Part shown: positions 14,138 to 19,962 of the stretch, in pieces
Layout: each line of letters begins with the position of its first letter
Position numbering within the stretch: position 1 is the first letter of the stretch
Source: a virus
Reading direction: 5' to 3' (one strand)
DNA: 21,395 nt
Virus record (IMG/VR): IMGVR_UViG_3300025695_000114
Span: 1-21,395 of that record
Program-made: the position numbers and the translations under genes
The notes under the pieces: generated by a model
The model's database searches: none
What the model was told of the DNA's origin: nothing
What the model saw: the letters and a program-made list of their open reading frames with translations, nothing else

Positions 14138-14623
14138 ATGAGAACACCAAAACAACTTTTCAATGAAATCGTAAAGTTGGCTGAAGATGCTTTAAAAGCA
14201 GATTCTGTCAACGAAGTAGAAATCCAAGAAGAAGAAGTTGTTGTTTCTGAAGAACTTGCGGCTCAAGAAGAGATTGAGGATAAGCAAGAGGAACTTGCCG
14301 AAGAACCTATCTCTGAAGAAGCACCAATGGAAGCACCTTCTATGGACTATGTTTCAAGAGAGGAATTTGAGTCTGCTATGAAGGAGATGAAAGAGATGTA
14401 CACTAAAGTGCTTGAAGTAATGTCGCCAGAGGACTCGGAAGATGTCCCAGTTGATTTACCGCAAGACGAGTCTATGAATGAAGAATTATCTTCACAAGAG
14501 AACACAGACACTTTGGTTCACACTCCAGATGCTCAATTAGAGGAGAAGCAACTTCATCTTTATGCTCAAGGGCGCAAAAGAACAACAGAAGATTATGTCT
14601 TCGCATCACTATTTAAAAAATAA
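14138..14623 (+). CDS. Acidic scaffolding protein candidate
   Basis: A 161-residue, very acidic and helical protein. Residues 30-70 are almost a run of Glu, Val, Pro and Ala; residues 75-97 form a coiled-coil (REEFESAMKEMKEMYTKVLE); the C-terminus turns basic (GRKRTTEDYVFASLFKK). This is the usual design of phage head scaffolds, which assemble inside the prohead and bind the capsid protein through a basic helical C-terminus before being degraded by the protease. It lies 24 bp upstream of the major capsid gene, in the same position as known scaffolds, and the protease is encoded nearby. The 53 bp upstream have no Shine-Dalgarno. Confidence 0.8.
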   Translation: MRTPKQLFNEIVKLAEDALKADSVNEVEIQEEEVVVSEELAAQEEIEDKQEELAEEPISEEAPMEAPSMDYVSREEFESAMKEMKEMYTKVLEVMSPEDSEDVPVDLPQDESMNEELSSQENTDTLVHTPDAQLEEKQLHLYAQGRKRTTEDYVFASLFKK

Positions 14624-14647
14624 TACAAACAACAAAATCAATTAAAA

Positions 14648-15583
14648 ATGGCTACAACCACAAACGTTACAACTACTTATGCTGGTGAATTTGCTTTACC
14701 GTATCTTCAAGCAGCGTTACTAAACCCAAGCACTATCCGTAATGGTGGTGTTACTGTTAAACCAAATGTAAAATTCAAGCAAGTATTGAAGAAAGTTGCT
14801 ATGAGCGACCTAATCAAAGACGGTTCTTGTGATTTTACTCCAACTGGAACTGTTACCTTGACTGAAAACATCCTTCAACCAGATGAGTTTCAAGTAAACT
14901 TTACCTTGTGTAAGCAAGATTTTCGTGATGATTGGGAAGCAATCGCTATGGGTCTTTCTGCTCACGACAACCTTCCTCCAAACTTGGCTGATTTCATCAT
15001 CGCTAAAACTGCTGCTGAAGTTGCTACTGCTAACGAAACTATCATCTGGCAAGGTGTAGGAACTGGGCCAAGTGCAGTTGATGGTGAGTATGATGGGTTC
15101 TTGGCTCGTTTCGCTGCTGATGCTTCTGTTCTTGACGAAACTGGTACTACTGTTACTGCTGCTAACGTAATCACTGAACTTGGAAAAGTTGTTGATAAAA
15201 TCCCAGCCGCTATCTACGGAAAAGAAGACTTGTTCATCTACGTCCCACAAAATGTATATCGTGCTTACGTTCGTGCATTAGGAGGATTTGGTGCTTCTGG
15301 TCTTGGTGCTAATGGTTTCGAAGGGCGTGGAAACAACCAAATTCTTGGGGACTTGGCTTTTGACGGAGTTAAATTGTTCTTGGCTGAAGGTCTTCCTTCT
15401 AACGAGATGGTTGCTGCTCAAGCCTCTAACTTGTTCTTCGGTACATCTTTGATGTCTGATTGGAATGAGGTCAAGGTTCTTGATATGGCTGATTTAGACG
15501 GTTCGCAAAATGTACGTTTCGTAATGCGTTACACTGCTAACGTAAACTACGCTTACGGTTCTGAAATCGTATACTACTCTTAA
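14648..15583 (+). CDS. Major capsid protein
   Basis: A 311-residue protein with the features of an HK97-fold capsid subunit of Bacteroidota phages. There is a Thr-rich N-terminus, AGEFALPYLQAALLNPSTIR, a central helical region (FIIAKTAAEVATANETIIWQ, a likely spine helix), then YDGFLARFAADASVLDETGT and a Gly-rich strand region (GGFGASGLGANGFEGRGN). Position right after the scaffold candidate and before the tail tube gene supports the call. Codons differ from those of its neighbours: there are many GCT, AAC, ATC, TTC and GGA codons, as expected for the most abundant protein. No signal or membrane segment is seen. A hairpin at 15598-15619 follows the stop. Confidence 0.85.
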   Translation: MATTTNVTTTYAGEFALPYLQAALLNPSTIRNGGVTVKPNVKFKQVLKKVAMSDLIKDGSCDFTPTGTVTLTENILQPDEFQVNFTLCKQDFRDDWEAIAMGLSAHDNLPPNLADFIIAKTAAEVATANETIIWQGVGTGPSAVDGEYDGFLARFAADASVLDETGTTVTAANVITELGKVVDKIPAAIYGKEDLFIYVPQNVYRAYVRALGGFGASGLGANGFEGRGNNQILGDLAFDGVKLFLAEGLPSNEMVAAQASNLFFGTSLMSDWNEVKVLDMADLDGSQNVRFVMRYTANVNYAYGSEIVYYS

Positions 15584-15597
15584 TAAGATTTGATAAC

Positions 15598-15619
15598 GGG
15601 GGTGTTTAATAGCACCCCC
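15598..15619 (+). terminator. Hairpin after the capsid gene
   Basis: GGGGGTG (15598-15604) pairs with CACCCCC (15613-15619) around an 8-nt loop, and TTGAT/ATCAA outside it can extend the stem. It is followed by TTAATC and an A-run rather than T, so it is a weak terminator, or a stem that stabilises the capsid mRNA. Confidence 0.6.
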
Positions 15620-15668
15620 TTAATCAAAAAAAACTGAATTAATAATAATATAAAACCCAAACATAATT

Positions 15669-16205
15669 ATGGCTTGTGAAAATTTATCATTAGGGAGATT
15701 GAAGCCTTGTAAGGATACGGTTGGGGGTATTAAGAACATCTACTTCGTTGACTACGGAGATATTCCTTCATCGGGATTCGTATACAATGCAACAGACACA
15801 GATGTAATTGACACCCTTGCTGGAACTTTCAGTGCGTACAAGTATGAAGTACATTTCTCTTCATCTTTCACGCAAAACATTCAATCCTCTATGGAAAACG
15901 GGACTACTGCTTTCGAGCAAGTCCTTGAAGTTACATTACCAAAACTAACAAAAGAAGACCACAAAGAACTTAAATTGATTTCTTTCGGTCATCCTCACGT
16001 TATCGTAGAAGACCAAAATGGCAACTTCTTCGTATCTGGGCTTTTGAATGGTATGTCAGTTACTGGCGGAACAATCGTTACTGGACTTAATATGGGAGAT
16101 TTAAGCGGATATACTCTTACCTTGACTGGTATGGAGAAAGTACCAGCAAACTTCCTTGACACCAATATCGTTGACGCTGGTGGAACAATCGTTTCTGGAA
16201 CGTAA
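15669..16205 (+). CDS. Probable major tail tube protein
   Basis: A 178-residue beta-rich protein. It starts with ACENLSLGRLKPCKDTVGGI and continues with IYFVDYGDI, TDVIDTLAGTFSAYKYEVHF and ENGTTAFEQVLEVTLPKL. The last third contains HPHVIVEDQNGNFFVSGLLN and GDLSGYTLTLTGMEKVPANF. This set of motifs is one I recognise as a conserved structural protein of flavobacterial siphophages, and its size, the TGGTI and GYTLTLTG strands and the two hairpins that isolate it fit an abundant tail tube subunit. It lies directly after the capsid gene, far from the rest of the tail module at 4904-12348. Codon use resembles the capsid gene in part (ATC, AAC, CTT). The exact role is inferred. Confidence 0.65.
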   Translation: MACENLSLGRLKPCKDTVGGIKNIYFVDYGDIPSSGFVYNATDTDVIDTLAGTFSAYKYEVHFSSSFTQNIQSSMENGTTAFEQVLEVTLPKLTKEDHKELKLISFGHPHVIVEDQNGNFFVSGLLNGMSVTGGTIVTGLNMGDLSGYTLTLTGMEKVPANFLDTNIVDAGGTIVSGT

Positions 16206-16231
16206 TTCATAGTTTCTTTATTTATGATGAG

Positions 16232-16260
16232 GGGGGTGATTAGTCACCCCCTTTGTTGTT
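16232..16260 (+). terminator. Terminator after the tail tube gene
   Basis: GGGGGTGA (16232-16239) pairs perfectly with TCACCCCC (16244-16251) around a TTAG loop and is followed by TTTGTTGTT. It is a good intrinsic terminator, and the next gene has its own upstream element at 16289-16304. Confidence 0.8.
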
Positions 16261-16288
16261 TTATATAAAAAAAACAAAAATATACTTT

Positions 16289-16304
16289 TTTGGTATTATA
16301 GTAT
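16289..16304 (+). promoter_or_regulatory. Second copy of the 16-bp element
   Basis: TTTGGTATTATAGTAT matches 4876-4891 exactly. It lies between the terminator at 16232 and the gene at 16303, and its last two bases are the first two of that gene's ATG. If it is a promoter, the message would be leaderless or start downstream at another codon. Confidence 0.5.
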
Positions 16305-16650
16305 GAAAAGAGTAAATCCTTCTTTATCTACTAACACACTTTACGTTATAACAAGGGATTATAGCGTTCTGACACCAGTTAGTGTGACTATTAGACAAGA
16401 TGGTACTTACGCATCAGAGACAATAAGCGTTACTCCTTCTTACACACAGAATTATTGCCAATTAGATTGTGATTTTACAATATTGGAAGAGGATAGTGTG
16501 TATTTTATGGATGTAAAGAATGGCTCTGAATTGCTATATAGAGACAAGTTATATGCTTCATCATCTACTGACTACGTTCATAGTTTAAACACTAATGAAT
16601 TTGCTATTAGCACAGAGGGTGAGAATGAAGAGTATATTATATTAGAATAA
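16303..16650 (+). CDS. Beta-rich protein of unknown function
   Basis: A 115-residue protein rich in Thr, Ser and Tyr with likely strands (TLYVITRDYSVLTPVSVTIR, CQLDCDFTILEEDSVYFMDV) and an acidic C-terminus. It looks like a small Ig-like or fibre-associated virion protein. I do not recognise a family. It starts at ATG 16303 inside the 16-bp element, with no other ATG in frame until residue 67, and ends 1 bp before the portal ATG (stop TAA 16648-16650, portal ATG 16652). It lies with the portal and adaptor genes, so a head or neck accessory role is possible. Confidence 0.6.
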   Translation: MKRVNPSLSTNTLYVITRDYSVLTPVSVTIRQDGTYASETISVTPSYTQNYCQLDCDFTILEEDSVYFMDVKNGSELLYRDKLYASSSTDYVHSLNTNEFAISTEGENEEYIILE

Positions 16651-16651
16651 T

Positions 16652-18367
16652 ATGGACAAGAATAGAAATATAAGAGTAGTTAATCTTGCCGATTATGAGA
16701 GACCTAACATTTATGAGGTTAATCATAAGGAATGGGTTATGTATGGTGACGGGAATGACTATTTCGATGTCATTATCGAGAGGTATTTAGGGTCACCAAC
16801 CAATGCTCGATGTGTTAACGGGATTAGCGATATGATTTTCGGGCGAGGTCTTGAAGCCGTAGACCGAAATATCAATAGAGATTCTTATATTGAAATGAAG
16901 CGTCTTATAGACGAGAGAGAATTAAGAAAGATTGTAGGGGATAGAAAGTTATTGGGTCAAGGGGCTATTAAAGTTGTCTATAACAAGACCAAAACAAAGG
17001 TTATTGCTATTAAGCATCACCCTATGGAGACTCTTCGGGCTGAAAAGACTTCTGACGGTTGCATTAAGGCTTATTACTATCACCCCAAGTGGGCTGAAAT
17101 CAAGCCAAGTGAGAAGCCAAAGCGCATCCCTACATTTGGCAACGGTAGCAAGAGTGATACAGTTGAATTATACATTGTAAGACCATATATTAGTGGTTTT
17201 TACTACTATTCACCTTGTGATTACCAATCTTCATTACAATATAGTCAATTAGAGGAAGAGGTATCAAATTATCACCTCTCAAATATAGAAAATGGTCTTC
17301 AGCCTTCACTTTTAATCAACTTTAACAATGGGCAGCCTTCAGAGGAGGTTCAAGAGATGTTAGAGAGAAAGATTATGGAGAAGTTTAGCGGTTCTTCTAA
17401 TGCTGGTAAGTTTATATTGGCATTTAACGAGGATAAAGATGCCGCAGCGACTGTTGATGCGGTGCATTTACCAGATGCACACGCACAATATCAGTTTTTA
17501 GCTGATGAGAGTCGTGAAAAGATTATGTTAGGTCACGGGATTGTTTCCCCTATCCTTTTAGGGATTAAAGATAATACTGGTTTTGGTAATAATGCCGAAG
17601 AATTGCGTACTGCGTCTATTCTGATGGATAATATCGTTATCAGACCATTCCAACAGAACATTATTAATGCTTTAGATGACATTTTAGCGTTCAATAACAT
17701 CTTTTTATCACTTTACTTTGTTACTCTTCAGCCAATCGAGTTTGTTGAGTTAGATAATATCTCTACAAGTGTTGTAAAAGAGCAAGAAACGGGTGAAAAG
17801 TTGTCTTCAGACAAGAATGACCTAACAGACGAGCAGTTTGATGACCTATTTAGCCAATTAGAGGCGTTAGGAGAGAAGATTGATGACTCTTGGGAGTTAG
17901 TACACAGTTGTGATGCTGAAACGGGCGTAGAACTCGCTGATGCGAATCCAGATGCCTCGTCTATTGAAGACAAAGGCATCTATAAGGTGAGATATGCTTA
18001 TGTACCCGTTAGACAGTCGAATGGAAGCCGACAATTCTGCAAAAGAATGGAAGGCTTAACATCAAGTGACATAGTTTTCCGCAAGGAGGACATCAATCAA
18101 ATGTCTTTTAGGGGTGTAAACAAGAAATTTGGTCATAACCAACAGAACTATTCACTTTTAAAGTACAAGGGCGGTAAAAACTGTCATCATTTCTGGGAAT
18201 TGAGAGTTTACAAGAAGATTGGTAGTGGTGAGATTAATATTGACGAGGCGGTAGAGAATGGTTTGATTTTACCAAACAATCCAGAGGAAATGGGTGTTAG
18301 ACCAATCGATATGCCAGAAGGTGGGGCTTTTTTGAAGCGGATGTTTAACAAAATACTTGGGAAATAA
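16652..18367 (+). CDS. Portal protein with a C-terminal extension
   Basis: A 571-residue protein. Residues 1-390 look like a portal: NARCVNGISDMIFGRGLEAV near the start, LGQGAIKVVYNKTKTKVIAI, then FYYYSPCDYQSSLQYSQLEE, VSNYHLSNIENGLQPSLLIN and GHGIVSPILLGIKDNTGFGN, typical of Bacteroidota phage portals. Portals form the dodecameric ring through which TerL packs DNA. Residues about 413-571 are an added part containing YKVRYAYVP (444-452), RQFCKRM, FRKEDINQMSFRGVNKKFG and KGGKNCHHFWELRVYKK (C511, H512, H513), a domain I associate with other phage head proteins, of unknown function. The adaptor gene starts at 18367, overlapping the stop by 1 base (TAATG). Confidence 0.8.
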   Translation: MDKNRNIRVVNLADYERPNIYEVNHKEWVMYGDGNDYFDVIIERYLGSPTNARCVNGISDMIFGRGLEAVDRNINRDSYIEMKRLIDERELRKIVGDRKLLGQGAIKVVYNKTKTKVIAIKHHPMETLRAEKTSDGCIKAYYYHPKWAEIKPSEKPKRIPTFGNGSKSDTVELYIVRPYISGFYYYSPCDYQSSLQYSQLEEEVSNYHLSNIENGLQPSLLINFNNGQPSEEVQEMLERKIMEKFSGSSNAGKFILAFNEDKDAAATVDAVHLPDAHAQYQFLADESREKIMLGHGIVSPILLGIKDNTGFGNNAEELRTASILMDNIVIRPFQQNIINALDDILAFNNIFLSLYFVTLQPIEFVELDNISTSVVKEQETGEKLSSDKNDLTDEQFDDLFSQLEALGEKIDDSWELVHSCDAETGVELADANPDASSIEDKGIYKVRYAYVPVRQSNGSRQFCKRMEGLTSSDIVFRKEDINQMSFRGVNKKFGHNQQNYSLLKYKGGKNCHHFWELRVYKKIGSGEINIDEAVENGLILPNNPEEMGVRPIDMPEGGAFLKRMFNKILGK

Positions 18368-18873
18368 TGACTGCGTTATTTATATCACCTAAATATGTAA
18401 AAAGGAAGTCCATTATTGATGGGGAGTTGGATTCTGACAAGTTGATTCAGTTTATTGAGACGGCTCAAGATATTCACATCCAAAACTATTTAGGGACTAA
18501 CTTATACAAGAAATTACAGACATTAATCATCAATAACACAATTAATGATGCTATTAATGCTGATTACAAGTTATTATTAGAGGATTACATTAAACCAATG
18601 TTGGCTTGGTACACTCAAGCAGAGTATATTCCTTTTGCAGCTTACACAATAAGCAATGGGGGTGTTTACAGACATCGTTCTGATAATAGTGATGCAGTTG
18701 ACTATGGTGAGATTGCTGGGTTAACAACAAGAGCAAGTGACAAGGCTACTTTTTATACTAATAGGTTTTTGGATTATATGAATTTCAATTCTGAATTATA
18801 TCCAGAGTACATTACTTCTTCGGAGGCTATGTATCCAGACAGAGACGCTAACAATATTGGTTGGGTGCTTTGA
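18367..18873 (+). CDS. Head-tail adaptor candidate
   Basis: A 168-residue protein that is largely helical. The start TALFISPKYVKRKSIIDGEL is followed by DKLIQFIETAQDIHIQNYLG, then a long helical middle and a region with SNGGVYRHRSDNSDAVDYGE and ATFYTNRFLDYMNFN. The order portal then a 160-180 residue helical protein fits the head completion adaptors (gp6-like) that sit under the portal, and the opening motifs recur in Bacteroidota phages. TAATG joins it to the portal stop. It ends with a TGATG overlap (18871-18875) with the next small gene. The adaptor role is from position and shape. Confidence 0.65.
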   Translation: MTALFISPKYVKRKSIIDGELDSDKLIQFIETAQDIHIQNYLGTNLYKKLQTLIINNTINDAINADYKLLLEDYIKPMLAWYTQAEYIPFAAYTISNGGVYRHRSDNSDAVDYGEIAGLTTRASDKATFYTNRFLDYMNFNSELYPEYITSSEAMYPDRDANNIGWVL

Positions 18874-19004
18874 TGAAGGAAATCAACAAGTATAAGTTAA
18901 AAGATAATTATGTTAGTTCGTTAGACCGTTTTATAAGACGGCTAACGAACGAAGAAAAAAAGATAATAGATAATGGGGACAACTCTAACGGGAACAAGAA
19001 TTAA
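18873..19004 (+). CDS. 43-residue basic protein containing a strong hairpin
   Basis: A short frame from ATG 18873 to TAA 19002-19004 encodes 43 residues with KEINKYKLKDNYVSSLDRFI and RRLTNEEKKIIDNGDNSNG. It overlaps the adaptor stop (TGATG), and its last 32 bp overlap the next gene in another frame. That packing supports translation, but the central codons lie in a strong stem (18916-18950), so it may be a coupling device or RNA element instead. The function is unknown. Confidence 0.5.
   Translation: MKEINKYKLKDNYVSSLDRFIRRLTNEEKKIIDNGDNSNGNKN
18916..18950 (+). repeat. Long hairpin before the fibre-like gene
   Basis: GTTCGTTAG (18916-18924) pairs perfectly with CTAACGAAC (18942-18950), and after one bulged A a further stem of about six base pairs (CCGTTT with AAGACGG, one wobble) continues to a small loop. 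There is no T-tract. It lies 23-57 bp upstream of the ATG at 18973, so it may affect translation or mRNA processing. Confidence 0.7.
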
Positions 19005-19629
19005 GGACACTTACGACGGGTTGATTAAGATTGATGATAATCAACCCCTTAATGCAAGTGCGGTTAAGCGGCTCAATGATGGGTTAGGCAACCCTTCCCC
19101 TATTTATTTATCACAAGATGCAGTTGAGATTGACAATGGTTCTTTGAAAGTTGGTGGTGAATTACTTGATGGAGATGGAGATGTCGGGACAAGTGGGCAA
19201 ATATTGTCTTCTACTGGCAGCGGAGTCAATTGGGTTAGCGGTGGTGGACTTACGGTTATTGAGAGTGTTACACATCACAATTTCACAGTAGGAACGGGTG
19301 TAGATGTTTATGTACCTATCAATACTACTGTTGAGACAACTTCTCGTAGTGTTGAGAATTACATCATTCCTATCTATAATGGACAGATTGCAAGGATTTT
19401 GATTATGACGAGTTCTTCTGCAACGGGGAACAGATTGTATATGTACAATGGGACATCTTTAATAGGTACTGTTGGGACATTTAGCACAACGGCTAATACT
19501 GCAACCTCATTGTCTTTAGATGTCTCTGCTTTCAGTCTTGGTGACAGAATTAACTTTAGATATAGTTGTGACACAACGGCTAATGATGTTCAATTATCTA
19601 TATTATGGGAATATACAAGACCAGTTTAA
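18973..19629 (+). CDS. Fibre-like structural protein
   Basis: A 218-residue Thr/Ser/Gly-rich protein. The N-terminus has GTTLTGTRIKDTYDGLIKID and ASAVKRLNDGLGNPSPIYLS. Next come DNGSLKVGGELLDGDGDVGT and SGQILSSTGSGVNWVSGGG, a segment common in phage fibre shafts. The C-terminal 110 residues are strand-rich with GIDV-like turns and YIIPIYNGQIARILIMTSSS, SLDVSAFSLGDRINFRYSCD. It has the look of a trimeric fibre or head decoration subunit. It follows the adaptor and precedes the membrane protein and tail fibre genes. The start at 18973 overlaps the 43-residue frame. No chaperone-like C-terminal domain is seen. Confidence 0.65.
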   Translation: MGTTLTGTRIKDTYDGLIKIDDNQPLNASAVKRLNDGLGNPSPIYLSQDAVEIDNGSLKVGGELLDGDGDVGTSGQILSSTGSGVNWVSGGGLTVIESVTHHNFTVGTGVDVYVPINTTVETTSRSVENYIIPIYNGQIARILIMTSSSATGNRLYMYNGTSLIGTVGTFSTTANTATSLSLDVSAFSLGDRINFRYSCDTTANDVQLSILWEYTRPV

Positions 19630-19640
19630 ATATAATTAAA

Positions 19641-19796
19641 ATGATGAACTTAACCGACTTGAAAATATACGCACTTAACACAACGGTATTGGCTATAAAC
19701 TTTACCAACATAGAATTAGGGTTAAAGATTATTTTAACGATTGTCGCTATTGGGTATACCGCTCATAAATGGTGGTTAATGATAAAAAACAAATAA
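19641..19796 (+). CDS. Small membrane protein, holin candidate
   Basis: A 51-residue protein starting at ATG 19641 (19644 is equally possible). An upstream in-frame ATG at 19605 lies within the fibre-like gene and adds a hydrophilic stretch, so it is less likely. A weakly hydrophobic first part (IYALNTTVLAINF) is followed by a clear membrane segment (LGLKIILTIVAIGYTAHKWW) and a basic tail (MIKNK). Similar short proteins occur near tail fibre genes in flavobacterial phages. The layout fits a holin that opens the inner membrane at lysis, but no endolysin gene is visible in this window, so the role is a suggestion. The next gene starts right after its stop. Confidence 0.65.
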   Translation: MMNLTDLKIYALNTTVLAINFTNIELGLKIILTIVAIGYTAHKWWLMIKNK

Positions 19797-19961
19797 ATGG
19801 CAGATATATATCACAGAACTTGGTGGGGCAACGCTACTAATTTAATTTATTGGGGTGATGTTTACTATGCTCCTTATACAACAAACAAGTTATATGTAAG
19901 GGTAGACTACTATGAGAATAGTGGGGAGACTGAAAAATTGTTGAATGATTTAATTTGCTAA
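19797..19961 (+). CDS. 54-residue aromatic-rich protein
   Basis: A short frame from ATG 19797 to TAA 19959-19961, directly after the membrane protein stop (TAA 19794-19796), encodes 54 residues very rich in Tyr and Trp (MADIYHRTWWGNATNLIYWG, VYYAPYTTNKLYVRVDYYEN). The next ATG lies one base after its stop. The tight packing supports it. It looks like a small strand-rich virion or fibre accessory protein, with no recognised family. Confidence 0.7.
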   Translation: MADIYHRTWWGNATNLIYWGDVYYAPYTTNKLYVRVDYYENSGETEKLLNDLIC

Positions 19962-19962
19962 T

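Noticed and set aside
14810-15250. 146-residue minus-strand frame inside the capsid gene
   Set aside because: It is a by-product of the biased codon use of the highly expressed capsid gene, with a Ser-rich translation and no own start signals.
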